Shown here one piece after another: positions 36,311 through 48,267 of a stretch of DNA of 64,000 nucleotides. The stretch is taken from positions 17,539 through 81,538 of the forward strand of contig JAITYX010000178.1 of NCBI GenBank assembly GCA_021018815.1, in the 5' to 3' direction. The stretch comes from Talinum fruticosum. Lineage: Eukaryota > Streptophyta > Magnoliopsida > Caryophyllales > Talinaceae. The translations under genes and the position numbers were made by a program. The stretch's first letter is position 1; each line of letters begins with the position of its first letter. The notes under the pieces were generated by a model, which did not search any database, was not told the origin of the DNA, and was given only the letters and a program-made list of their open reading frames with translations.

Positions 36311-36592
36311 TTAACCATTTACAATAAGTTGCAATTCTAAGTTGTGATGTACTGCATTTACCTGTATATCATTATAAAGGTTGTCCTTAACCGTATCGAA
36401 GACTGTGCCCCAACTTTTGCAATTGATGTTCATGTATGTGCGGGTTGTCGCACCAATATAGCTCATAAAGTGAGCTGCGTGATAACTTACAGGGTCATGG
36501 TGCCTATCGAATTGGACCCATGATAGGAGAGTTGGATCGTCTCTACTACGTGTCAACTTCTCCTTGTTCATTATTGTTCGTCCCCTTGACAT
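36311..36592 (-). pseudogene. CACTA transposase-associated domain, first part
   Basis: The minus frame from 36592 includes FMSYIGATTRTYMNINCKSW followed by VKDNLYNDIQ, matching the FxxFLGxLAR...SWKxVxxxxKxxxWxxI block of plant Ptta/En/Spm proteins. The following block lies at 33098, beyond the 3.2-kb solo LTR, so the gene was broken by that insertion. The function in transposition is unclear, and it probably binds subterminal repeats. Confidence 0.55.
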
Positions 36593-36599
36593 TTTTGTA

Positions 36600-37401
36600 A
36601 TTTAGGAACGATCCATTTTATATTGCCACAGTTTAATTAGAAAAACACAACTTAATTAGAATAACATAATTACAATAAAACAGTGTTACTAGAATAATGC
36701 AATTATCACAATAACAGTTGCAAAACCAAAAGGCCAAGGAATCAATCTAGTTATACAACTTAGCTCACAATATATATGAAGAATTCTGGAAAAAACGGAC
36801 AGAATTTCCCTAAAAAGTAGACAATTCCCGGGATAACAATAGAATAGTCTTCCCTCATCATCACAACACAAATTACAACAAGCAATTATACAACTTAGCT
36901 CACAATATATAAGTTGAAACCCTATATTACACACAAAATCTGTTTGCCAAGAAACCCTAAATTATACACAGAAACTCTATGCAAGCATGCTACTTGTCGA
37001 AACCCTATTTAGCATGCTACTATTAAACCTTAAACCCTACTTAGCATGCTACTGTTAAGAGAGTGAGGAAGGAGAGCAGAGTATTGAAACCCTAAATTAT
37101 GAAAGAAAATAAACTAAAGTACAAAATAAGAGAGGGAGAAATGAGTTACATACCGACCTTTGGTACGACTACAAGAGTGAGAGAGAGGGAGCAACTATGA
37201 CGAGGGTTAGAAGTGAGAGACGAGAGCATTGAGCAGAGAGTAGAGAGTAGAGTGACAACGACTAGGAGAAAACAGAGAGCAGAGAGAGGAGAACAAGTGG
37301 AGACAACATAGAGAGCAGAGAGACAAGAGTGACAAGTGACGGTGACATGAGAGTAGAAAGCATAGAGTGAAGGTGGCAGACTGGTCGTGGTTTTTTATTT
37401 C
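36600..37401 (-). other. Probable 5' leader and promoter side of the CACTA gene
   Basis: The minus strand is CT-rich here (37050-37330: CTCTCTGCTCTC words). No protein is recognised in the short frames. The Sirevirus target duplication starts at 37402. Confidence 0.35.
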
Positions 37402-37406
37402 TGATA

Positions 37407-38728
37407 TGAAGGTTTGCTCTCACAGAGGTTAAGTCACCCTGGAGGGGAGGGGGAAATACGGTGATGGAAGATTTTTTAATTAAAATCAAAATCTTTTTGC
37501 ACATAAGAGATCGAAGCAGATTCTGAGTCTAGATTGGACTTAAAAAGATAGGCAAACACAAGTACGTAGAAATTCTCCTGGGCAGAAAACCACGAGACAG
37601 TGCTAATTCAAGCACCAAGTCAAGTCTATTCATTGAATCCTCAATTACAAAGGATTGACTCTAACCAGAATTGCTCCATTATCTCGATCTAATACTTCCT
37701 GACTGAATTAACCATTACAAGTCAGGGACAACTGAGCTGAGTTAACCTTTATAGCTCAGTCAAAGGACTTACAAGGAAAGTAAGAAAAGAATATAAGTGA
37801 TTACAAGACTTTCTTTACAACTCAGAAAGTAAAAATTACAGATTTGGAGTTGTAAGTAGAAGATTGAGTAAGAATGAGACCAGCAATCGGTTCAACAATA
37901 ATTTTAGCAACCTTAAAGTCTTGTGAGTTGGATTCTATTTATAAGCACCCAGGCAGAATGACCGTTGAGTCCGGTTCTGGACTTGTGATCTTCACTAGAC
38001 GTTGTAACAACTATTTTGAGTCACTCAGAAAAGATCCGTTGGGATGTGAATGTTGTGCAACGGCTCTTGGCTCCAAAGATGGTCCAATCATCCGGTGGTG
38101 ATTGAAAACTGAGGTGGAAACAACCGTTAGACTCAAAGGTGCAGTTTTCCAGTTTTGGAAATGAACAACCTTGACACGGTGTTTGAGCCATGTCCAGAAA
38201 TAGCTGTTTTATGTCTGCTGGTGTTTAACGGCTAAAAACAGGCTGCTTTTGTACTTAAAAAGTAGATTAGGCTTGTTTAAACAACCTACAAAACCAAACC
38301 ACATTGGTACTCAAAGTATAAATATACTTTGGTCCAAGATTAGGCACAGATAATATTAAATCAAAGTAATTAAGTACATAATTATCTTTGGTCTAAAAGA
38401 GTGAAATTTTTGAGTCTAATATCCATTAGGTTCAGATTCCATCTTGAGTCAATCTTTAAATGATGAATTTAGAAAGAATAAAATATCAGAATTCATGAAC
38501 TTGATCTAACAAATAATTCTCTAGAAATAGACTGACTTAAAACAAAGAATTAACGTTGTAATTCATTTCAACTTGAAACAAGAAGTCGGTGCTTAGAATA
38601 AGTGGGATAGAGAAATTATTTGTTCATACGATAGTTCTGAGTGATGTTTGAGATATGAGTTTCTATAAGGCTCAGAATGACTTAGAATCAAAACCCAAGA
38701 GAGATAGAGAGTTTCACCTAAGTCTTCA
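37407..38728 (-). repeat. 3' LTR of the Sirevirus-type element
   Basis: 1322 bases matching 45531-46968. The size difference comes mostly from segments missing here, for example the block after CCAGAATTGCTCC. The frame at 37874-38101 is not a gene. Confidence 0.88.
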
Positions 38729-38740
38729 ATCTCCCCTTTT
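38729..38740 (-). promoter_or_regulatory. Polypurine tract of the Sirevirus-type element
   Basis: The minus strand reads AAAAGGGGAGAT directly before the 3' LTR start TGAAGAC. Confidence 0.75.
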
Positions 38741-39299
38741 TGATGAAAGGCATTCCATACTTAAGTTAGAAACTTATCGGTTGAATTAGTTCAGTTTTCA
38801 TAACGAATTGATGAGAGCAAAAGGAGATCTTAATAAGAACTTAAGATATTGATAAGAGCAGCTCGAGATCAAAACATAACTTAGAACATGTTTCTCGATA
38901 TTAATCGAGCAAAGAAGAAAATTAATCGGAGCGAGATATGTCAAAGAGTCAAGTATCGAGCTAAGTGTGTAACTTAGAAACAGATATGTTAAAAAGTCAA
39001 GTATCGGAACAATTAGAGAAAAAAATGTGTAACTTAGAAACAGGTATGCTTAGAAAATAAATTTCATTCATTACCAGAGTCATATATACAAGAAACAAAC
39101 AAACAACTAAACTCGGAAGAAGGGAGAAACTCCCCTAGACCAAACATCTAGAATTTTTCTATCTATTTCTCTCCTCCTATGCATTTCAGCAAAATACCAA
39201 AAGGAGCGAGGAAAAATCAAGTAAGTATAAGAAGATGTTGGACATCTAAGTAAAAAGAAAGATTAAGATGAAGATTAAGAAGGAGGGGCAGGTTGTCTT

Positions 39300-40930
39300 A
39301 AGGTGGAGGAGCAAACAGTGCGACTTCGCCTATATGCTTGTGTGGAAGTAGTGGAGCGAGGAGGTTGCAGAATTGGCACATCGGGAAGTATTGATATCCT
39401 GGTTCTAGGAACCAAAGGCATATCGTCCTTAGCTTCTTCTCTTCCTCAAAGACAGCTGTTCGCTGGGCTTCGAGGCAGGGGCTTTTGATCGACCAGCATC
39501 GTCGGCCTCTTCCGAGCCACTCTAATCATGATAAGAAGAGATCTACTCAGGCTCTTTGTTACCTTGATCCTCAGGCTGAGAAGCTTTGTGCCCTTTGTTT
39601 TCTTCTTCTTTCTCTCCTTCTTCGGCTTCACCTTCGCTTTCTCTACATCAGCTTCTTCCTTAGCTTCTTTCTCGGCTTCAACCTCTTCCTCGGCTTCAGC
39701 TAATGATGACTTAGCAGGGTTGGATGACTCCTCGAAGTATTAGTGTTTTCTAAGTCCTCGGTTGCTTTGGACCTACGCTGATGGAGACGTCCGATCCGAT
39801 CCGATCCTGTTGTTCCTTGATGATCTCTTTGGGCTCGGAAATTAGTTCTTGGTTCTCGCAAAGCCGAGACTCGAGCCTGTTTTTATAGCGAGAACCAAGG
39901 TTGGAATAAAACTTTTGAAGATTTTCTGAGTTGATTGAAAATCCTCTATCATAAAAGCAAATTTGTTGGCTATTTGTGCAAATAGCTCAACAAGAAGCAG
40001 AGTTAAGAAGCGAAGGTCCAACAAATAGTAGTGGGACCTCGGGAGTTGTCCGAGTCTAAGGAGGAGGATGAGGTAACTCGGACGCATGAATCCAAAAACT
40101 AGGTTTGACTTCTTGATATCGTAGTCCCATAAGCTCATTCCTGCCCAAACATATAGTAGGTTCCAAGCAAGCCATGGGGTTAGATGGAAGAGGGACCTGA
40201 AACCGCTTGAAAACAGCAGTTAAAAGTGCCTTGAAAGGAAAAAGAGCAGATTTCTTGGAATGAGCAGGCATAGTTGCCATCTGTTCTAGAATTGAAGAAA
40301 AGAGGTCTACTTCGTAGCCCTCGAGAATATTATAGAGAACTTTAAGAGCCATTGAGTTGGAGTTCTCCTTACAAGAATGATGAGAGAAGAAAGTTCTCAT
40401 CAGAATGAAGCAAAGAAGTCTTGCTTTTGACTTCATCTCGAGTCATAGAGAAATTCTTTCCGGACTCAAGAACTTCTTTAGCGAACTTTTCAAAGAAGCC
40501 ATCCGCGACTTCATTGAAGGGAACAAGGTTGGAGTTAAGAAAAGAGTCTTTACATCAAAAAGTTTATGAAGTAAAGCAAGGTTGATCCGCGTAGTCTTAC
40601 CTTGAACAAGTGAGGTAATGATGCCTTCGTTGGAAGTCATATTAGAATAGAATTCAAACACTAGGTCTGGATAAATGTATTCACAAAAGCAAAGATAGTT
40701 ATACACACCTGTTTTCTTGATGTGTTTCAACCAGGAGAAAGAGGTGGAGGGAAATAATTTGTCGTCTAGAATGAAATGCTTGCGCGATGAAGAATTTTGA
40801 AGTATCCGAGGCGGGTTCTTTTCCCTTACCTTACAAAATCTCGGACCGAGTAGACTTCGTGCTGACCTTTTTGGTGGCCACACCTCCTTCTTGAGCAGCA
40901 CCTCTCTTAGCCATGTTTGCAAAGAGATTA
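39300..40930 (-). pseudogene. Additional ORF after pol (env-like/putative plant transposon protein)
   Basis: A minus-strand start near 40912 gives MAKRGAAQEGG, and after a frame change FILDDKLFP, then FSWLKHIKKTGVYNYLCF and YSNMTSNEGIITSLVQGKT. Another frame follows, 40436-40056, with a helical domain, and then a Lys/Arg-rich low-complexity tail to about 39300. This resembles the domain annotated as putative plant transposon protein that Sireviruses and other plant elements carry between pol and the 3' LTR, sometimes called env-like. Its function is unknown. At least three frameshifts are present. Confidence 0.6.
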
Positions 40931-41183
40931 GAGAGAGAGAGAGAGAGAGAATGATAGAGAGAAAATAGAGAATAAAGAGGTTCGAGATTCAGAAAGAGAA
41001 CATGAGTGAGCGAGAATGAGTTTGAGAGCGAAGAGAGCAAGAGTACGAGTAATAAGTTGGTAAAGTGAAGAAAAAAAAAGTGAAGCGAGTGCTATTTATA
41101 GCAGAAAAGGTCTTCCAACCGTCTTTCGACCCAAATATCAAGCAACGGTTCTCGGACTCAGTAAATTTTTGCTTACTATTCAC

Positions 41184-41233
<50 letters not shown>
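41184..41233. repeat. (GA)n microsatellite in the Sirevirus-type element
   Basis: About 24 GA units, with a shorter (GA)n tract at 40930-40951. Confidence 0.9.
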
Positions 41234-41236
<3 letters not shown>

Positions 41237-41299
41237 TTTCGAAAATATTTATTAGATTCTCCATTTATCTAGCAACAACCTTAGAATTTTGATGTCCAT

Positions 41300-43990
41300 T
41301 TTGTTTATAGTCCGAGTCCGACTCAGTAAATTTTCCGAGTGATTTTGGATTAGCTTAAAATCTTGCACAAAGGCAAATATTAAACATGATATTTGGCCTA
41401 CTAGATGTGAGATAAAGTAGAGATCTAATCATACTTCGTAGAGTTTCGATCTACAACTTTACCTTTTTGTCTAAGTCCAATTTCAAACTGCTACTCATAG
41501 GTGTTGCTGCATGCTTCACATCTTGTAGCTTGTATTTCTTCAATAGCTCCTTGGTGTACTTAGATTGATGAACACAGATGCTATCCTTGTCTTATTTGAT
41601 TTACAGGCCCAGAAAGAAATTGAGTTCTCCCATCATACTCATTTGGAACTCTTGTCTCATCAACTCAGAAAACTCTTGACATAGAGTTTCATTAGTAGCT
41701 CCAAAGATAATATCATCAACATATATCCGTATGATAAGAAAATCTTTCCCCTTAGTTTTTGTGAGTTTTTGTGAAAAGAATTTTTTTAATCTCACCTCTT
41801 ATGAAATCATTTTCAACCAAGAAACTATTTAGTCTTTCATACTAAGCTCTAGGAGCTTGTTTAAGACCATATAAAGCCTTTTGCAACTTGAAAACATGAT
41901 TTGGAAATTCTAAGTTTTCATATCCAGGGGTTGCTCAACATATACCTCTTCTTGAATAAAACCATTGAGAAATGCACATTTAACATCCATTTGATAAAGC
42001 TTGATGTTCAGGCTAGATGCAAATGCTAAAAGAATTCTGATTGCCTCAATCCTAGCAATAGGTGTAAAGGTTTCCCCACAATCAATTCCTTCCTCTTGGT
42101 TATATCCCCGGGCAACTAGTCTAACCTTATTTATGACTACCAACGCTTCCTCATCTAGTTTGTTCTTGAAGACCCATTTGGTTCCTATTACTGGGTGGTC
42201 GGAAGGTCGTGTGGTCGAGTCCGGACTTGATTTCTTTCAAATTGATTAAGCTCTTCTTACATGGCCTCTACCCATTTAGGTTCATTTAGGGCCTCTAGTG
42301 CATTCTTAGGTTTTGTTAATGATATGAATGTAGAGAATGCACATAGATTATGCAAAGAAGATTGAGTTCTTACCCCACTTGTTGATATCAGAAAGTATGT
42401 TCTTAGGTGGGTGACTAGATGCATATTTGAAAGCTCTACCTATCCTTTGATTTACTAAGTTTTTCGGTTGATTGTTCTTGTTGAGCCTCTGCCTTGGTTG
42501 TTCTTCAGCATTCTAAGCTAGCTCTTGATTTTGATCATTCCGAGTCACAACATTCTCGGTTGGCTCATTCCGAGTTGCCTAAGTTCTTCTATTTTGACTC
42601 TTTCTAAGCTCAACTTCAGCAAGGTCATCTTCATCTCTGTTAAGCTTGAGATCCGAGAATGTGGATTCACTTATCCTTCCAAGATCAATCTCATCAAAGA
42701 CAACATTGATACTTTCTTCCACTTTGTTAGTCCTTTTGTTAAACACATGATAAGCTTTACTATGAGATGAGTAACCCAAAAATATACCTTCATCTAATCT
42801 AGCATCAAACTTAGTCGGATGTCACTTACTATTGTTATGCATGTAGCATTTACATCTAAATGGTCCGAAGTAGGAAATGTTAGGCTTCTTACCCTTGTAT
42901 AGCTCATAGGGTGTCTTCTTCAGAATGTGTTTGATGAGGCATATGTTGAGTGTATAGTTTTCCGTGTTGACTACCTCAGCCTAGAAATAGTAAGGTAGAT
43001 AATTTTCAATCATCATGGTCCTTCCTATTTCTTCGAGAGTTCTGTTCTTTCTCTTCACTACTCCATTTTGTTGAGGAGTTCTTGGTGCAAAGAAGTTGTG
43101 GGAGATGCCATTCTAGTCACAAAATCAGCAAATTCCGAGTAGTCGAACTCTCTTCCATGATCAATTCGAATCCTTATGATATGAGTCTAAGGCTCCACTT
43201 GAATTTTCTTTGCAGATCTTAGTGAACTCTTTGAAGGCTTCATTCTTGTTGTTTAGAAAACCTACCCAGGTAAATTGTGAATAATCATCAACAATGACAA
43301 GCACATAAGATTTATTTCCTAAGCTTTTCAAAGGAATTTCACCACACAAGTCCATATGAACTAACTCAAGCACTTTGGATGTAGACACAATTTTGAGTGG
43401 TTTAAAAGATGATCCGAGTTGCTTTCCTTTCGTGCATGCTTCATAAATTTTATCTTTCTTAAATGCACAGTTAGGTAGATCCCTAACCAATCCATGAGAT
43501 GCAAGTTTTTTAATAGTATGCATGCTAACATGACCTAATCTACGATGCCATGTCCATGAATCATCATTCACAAATGCTTTCAAGCGAGATAAATTCTAAC
43601 TAGAATCTAAAAGAGGGATAGTATAAGGGTTACCTGACCTCAAACTTGAGAGCTTTTTCTCTTTGATGATTGCATCAGAAATGTAGCAGTTGGTTTGAGT
43701 GAACCTTATCTCTTGGCCTTTGTCACATAGCTGAGAAATGCTAAGGAGATTGTACTTAAGCCCTTTGACAAGGTAGACTGAACTAATTGAGTTGTTTCCT
43801 TGAATAATCTTGCCAATCCCCACTATCTTGGCTTTGCTAATGTCTCCAAATGTGACTTTTCCTCCTTTCGGATCTTCTAACTCTAAGAAGAGCCCTGAAT
43901 CTCCAAACATATGAACGAGAGCAACCACTATCTAAGTATTAGTGACCCTTTTATTTCTAAGTCACCTGCAAAACAGAAACAAGCTAACCC
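41300..43990 (-). pseudogene. Copia pol remnant: protease end, GAG-pre-integrase, integrase, RT
   Basis: Minus-strand blocks in order: 43928-43596 protease tail with VYLVKGLKYNLLSISQLCD; 43583-43161 zinc-binding HRRLGHVS, then integrase core HMDLCGEIP and VDDYSQFTWV; 42779-42579 the GYSSHSKAYHVFNKRT end of integrase; 42143-41910 RT with [13 protein letters not shown] and [12 protein letters not shown]; 41795-41601 RT with the catalytic YVDDIIFG. Near 41300 the sequence still shows PNIMF and then loses similarity, so the RNase H domain seems deleted. Stops and shifts occur between every block. Confidence 0.85.
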
Positions 43991-44379
43991 TTCTCACATC
44001 CTCTTACAAACCTAGAAACTTTCTTTACTATGGTCTTTCTTTGAGGAAGAGCACTTTTAGAAACCCAGATTTCAATGATTTTAAGGTTGTTCTGATTCCG
44101 AGTCTTCTTTCTAGGAAACCGAGTCCGTGTCTCTTTTCTTTGAAAATCCTTCCTTTCTTAAACAGGTGGAGAAAACTTTTTCTTGTAAAGCTGGTCCAGG
44201 CTCATTTCCTCTTTTCATGAGATTGAATGGGATCGTGCTTAGCTTTCCTGAACTTTACGAGTTACGGAATCGGTTTTGAAATGACTAGAATAGGAATTGG
44301 ATTCCTCTTCAGCATTGTAACCAAGTCTTTATATCCTGAAAGAGACTCACCGAGAGCAAAGTAGAAGATCAAGTATTTC

Positions 44380-45529
44380 GACCTTGAGTGAGTTTTAAAA
44401 CAAGTTTTTGAGACTCATTGAGCTTCCTTTTCAATTGCTCATTCTCTATTTTGAGTGACTCGGACTCGGTCTCATTGTCTTGAGCACTAGTCTCCAGTAC
44501 TTTTAGATTTTGTCTTAGGTTTTCTAACTCATTTTTCAAAACATTGCTCTCAGTAGTAAAAGACTTAAGTTGTTCTTTGAAATTTGAAGATTCGAATTGG
44601 AATTTTCTTCCAAAGTAAAATTATATCTGGCTAAATCAACTTTGGAGAACTTAAGGAAGTATTCAATTACGTCCTAAGGACTTGTCCCCTCAATATCCGA
44701 GTTTTCATCGTCTCACTCGGATTCAGCTTTTGAGTCCGTTAGTGCCATAAGGCACTTTGAGTCATCAGAATCATCTTATTTAGATGAGTCATCATCACTC
44801 TAGGTAGCCATCATAGCCTTTTTCTTCTTTCTCTCTGGACAATCCTTGACTATGTGCTCCTTGTCTGGCGATTCAAAGCAACCGGAGTTCTTAGTTAAAG
44901 ATAACTTGGAAGGGGATGAGTATTTACCTTCAATGACAGTCATCTTAGGACCCCATTTTCTCTTTGGTAGACTTCTCGAATTTTTCTGACCATTTCCTCG
45001 TGTGAGATTTTTCTACCCAGAGACTTGAGATTGTTAGTAATCTCTGTGAACCGAGCATACATTTGAGAGATGTTCTTTTCTCGGTTCCATCTTAAACAAC
45101 TCGTACATGTGAAGATATTGACTTATTTTCGCCTGCTTCACTTGACTTGTTCCTTTATAGGTGTTGACAAGAGTGTCCCACACCTCTTTGGCTGTATCAC
45201 AGGCAGAGACCCTGTTGTACTCTTTCGAGCTGATGGCACACATCGGTGTGTTCATAGCTTTGAAGTTCTTTCGAACTTCTCGGTTTCTTCGATGGTGTAC
45301 TCAGATTTCTCTTTAGGCACAAATCTTACACCTTCCATCTTCATTGGGATGAAGTTTCCATTGTCAGGAAGCATTCCATCATCTTCTTCCAATGTGCAAA
45401 GTTTGACCCCTTGAACTTGGGTGGTGTGGTAGATGATCTTCTTTCATCGAACTCTCCATTGTTCCGAGCCATTTGATCTTTATAACTTTTGATTGTGAGA
45501 TCCTCTTGAAAGGCTAGGCTCGATACCAA
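44380..45529 (-). pseudogene. Copia gag remnant (UBN2 type) with zinc knuckle
   Basis: On the minus strand 45529-45341 gives PPKFKGSNFAHWKKMMECFL and 45255-45034 gives AKEVWDTLVNTYKGTSQVKQ followed by LFKMEP, the usual UBN2/gag-polypeptide blocks of Copia elements. Around 44880-44830 a knuckle-like CFESPDKEHIVKDC has Ser in place of the second Cys. A heptad-rich region with many Glu/Leu follows (44600-44380). The same gag occurs in plus orientation at 54817-55660. Confidence 0.8.
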
Positions 45530-45530
45530 T
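45517..45530 (-). promoter_or_regulatory. Primer-binding site of the Sirevirus-type element
   Basis: The minus strand reads ATTGGTATCGAGCC, adjoining the 5' LTR. It lacks one A relative to the initiator tRNA complement. Confidence 0.75.
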
Positions 45531-46968
45531 TGAAGGCTTGCTCTTAGAGAGGTTAAGTCACCCTAGAGGGGGTGAATAGGGTCCTGGAAGATTTTAATCA
45601 AAATCGAACTCTTTTTGCACGTAAGAGATCGAAGTAGATTCCGAGTCGAGATTGGAATAAGAAAGATAGACAAACAAAAGTACGCGGAAAGCCTCCTAGG
45701 GTAGAAAACCACGAACAGTGCTAATCTAAGAACTAAGTCAAATCCATTAATTGAATCCTCAATTACAAAGGATCGATTCTAACCAGAATTGCTCCTTTAG
45801 ACAATTCTTTTACAAGTTTTTCCTAGACTCGAAGTTCACTTATTTGATCTAGTATTTCCTAACCGAGTTAACCCTTATAGTCAGCTACAACCGAGCTGAG
45901 TTAACCTTTATAACTCAGTCAAGGGACTTACAAGAAAAGTAAGAAAAGAATGTAAGTGATTACAAGACATTTTTTACAACTTAGAAAGTAAGAATTACAG
46001 ATTTGGAGTTGTAAGTAGAAGATTGAGTAAAAATGAGACCAACAATTGGTTCAACAATAATTTCGGCAACCTTAAAGTCGTGTGAGTTAGCTTTTGTTTA
46101 TAAGCACCCATGCAGAATGATTGTTGAGTCTGGTTCTAGACTTGTGATCTTCACTAGCCATTGTAACAGACTATTTTGAGTCACTCGAAAAGATCCATTG
46201 GGAAGTAAACATTGTGTAACGGCTCTTGGCTCCAAAAGATGGTTCAATCATCTAGTGGTGATTGAAAACCGAGGTGGAAATAACCGTTAGAATCAAAGTT
46301 GTAGTTTTCCAGTTTTGGAAACAAACAACCCCGACACGTTATCCGAGCCATGTCCGAGAAATAGGTATTTTACGTCTCGCTGGTGTTTAACGGCTAGAAA
46401 TCGGTTGCTTTTATACTTCAAAATTAGATTAGGCTTGTTTAAACAACCTACAAAAGCAAATCACATTTGTACTCAAAGTATAAAAATACTTTGGTCCAAG
46501 ATTAGGCACGAGATAATATTTAAATAAGAGTAATTAAGCACTTATTTATCTTTGGCCTAAAAGAGTGGAATTTTCCGAGTCTAATATCCATTAGGTTCAG
46601 ATTCCATCTTGATTCAATCCTTAAATAATGAAGTTAGAAAGAATAAAACATCAGAATTTGTGAACTTGATCCAACAAATAATTCTCTAAAAATAGATTGA
46701 CTTAAAATAAAGAATTAACGTTGTAATTTATTTCAACTTGAAATAAGAAGTCGAGTGCTCGGAATAAGTGGGATAGATAAATTATTTGCTCATGCGATAG
46801 TTTTGAGTGATGTCTTAGTGGGTTAGAAGCACGGTTATGAGAGATATGCAAGAACGCGCTTTCGAGTGGGTCAAAATAGAATGAAAATTTAGATAGGAGT
46901 TTCTATAAGGCTCGGAATGGCTTAGAATCAAAACCAAAGAGTGATAGAGAGTTGTACCCGAGTCTTCA
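45531..46968 (-). repeat. 5' LTR of the Sirevirus-type element
   Basis: 1438 bases, direct repeat of 37407-38728. It contains a segment (around 46800-46880) that has no counterpart in the other LTR. Confidence 0.88.
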
Positions 46969-46973
46969 TGATA

Positions 46974-47229
46974 GACCTTTGATTACGATTTAATAAGAGA
47001 ACCATAAAAATAGAACACCTATTACTATGGTTCTTTCAAGTGAATCGTAGTAAAAAAGGACATTTGTACCAATGACAACGGTTCAATGAAAGAACCGTAA
47101 TCATAGATGTAATAAAAGACCGCTTATTTACAAAAATACCACTGCCTTAGTTTTTATGATGGTTTTCTTTATAACCATCGTTAAAGGCCCGTTGTTAAAA
47201 TTTGTCTCTGTCGTTGTCGTAATCTAGCG
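46974..47229. repeat. CACTA subterminal repeats, right end
   Basis: CCTATTACTATGGTTCTT, GAATCGTAGTAA and CAACGGTTC words in both orientations mirror 29380-29740. Just inside lies the right Sirevirus target duplication. Confidence 0.55.
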
Positions 47230-47457
47230 ATTTGTGGGAGTTATCTATCAAATATATTCTACCTTGTTATACTCACCAAATCTAAGTCTCGGATTCACTG
47301 GAATAAAGTCTAACCAATATATCCTTTCGACTTTGGGCATTTGGCATAAATGATTTCTTTGCAACATATGTTATTTCTAGTTTATTATGTCCATATATCC
47401 AGGTAACATATTTGGAAGGTTTGATTGCCCAACTCCGATTCTCGCTAAGAGGCGAAA

Positions 47458-47890
47458 CACTATAAGAAAAAAATCATATTATTGACTGCATTATCAAACA
47501 TTTTTTTACTAAAAATAGTCACTAAAAAGTCTCCAACTGTTTTTCCAACCACTCTCTGCCGTAAGAAAAGTCTTGGTCGGAAAATAATACCGACCTTAAA
47601 AACAATTGGTAATTAGCACCATAATACCTATCGTTTTTTTGGTTGGAATTCCCATTGTAATTTTATGGTCGAGTTCCCACTTGTTTCAACAACCATTTCT
47701 ACTGGAGTTGGAAAATTTTTCAAATGTTTTACCAACCATGTCATGTGCAGATTTACCAACTATTTCTTTGTATTGGTTGGTAACTTTATCGACCATTTTT
47801 TAAAATGGTTGGAAATTAAGCAAAATATTTATACACAAAATTCCCACCATTTTGAAAATACAGTTGGTATTTTATATATGCTTTTTTAAA
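47458..47890 (+). mobile_element. Second CACTA-type terminus with subterminal repeats
   Basis: It starts CACTATAAGAAAAAAATC, followed by many CCAAC and GTTGGAA words in alternating orientation (47510-47820). A CACTATAAGAAA end with dense short repeats is typical of plant CACTA elements. The other end was not found up to the Copia LTR at 52 kb. Frames at 47606-47889 come from these repeats. Confidence 0.5.
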
Positions 47891-48262
47891 ATAAAATAAA
47901 ATAAAAATTTATACCTATTTAACATAAAATAAGAACTTTAATATAAAGTTAAAACAAAACATATAGAAGATTTTGTCCTCAAATACAATATCATTTTAGT
48001 TCACACATACATAGGTCCATAATAAAATGCAATATACTACTTATAATTAAGCTATAAAAATTGAACAAGAGAATACATGATGCTTTTCATAGCCAATTTG
48101 ACAAATACTAAATTTATATATTTATATTGCCGGAAGAGGTGTAAATAATCATGGCTTATTCCTCACTCTACTCCTTCCACATCTTTCAGTTCATTCCTTC
48201 TTCTTTAGTGGTAAGAAGTTGATGATAAATTTTTAATCAAAGCAGTGACATCATCTTAGGGT
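47891..48262. other. AT-rich DNA, probably inside the second CACTA element
   Basis: No protein or repeat is recognised before the target duplication of the next solo LTR. Confidence 0.35.
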
Positions 48263-48267
48263 GTCTT
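48263..48267. other. Target site duplication GTCTT, left
   Basis: Identical to 51177-51181. Confidence 0.8.

Larger units (their letters stand above)
37407..46968 (-). mobile_element. Sirevirus-type Copia retrotransposon, full length but decayed
   Basis: LTRs at 37407-38728 and 45531-46968 start TGAAG and end CTTCA. A perfect TGATA duplication flanks the element (37402-37406 and 46969-46973). The primer-binding site touches the right LTR and a polypurine tract the left, giving minus orientation. The order gag, protease, integrase, RT is Copia. A further ORF after RT (about 40920-39300) marks the Sirevirus type. RNase H appears to be missing. All frames carry stops or shifts. Confidence 0.88.
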
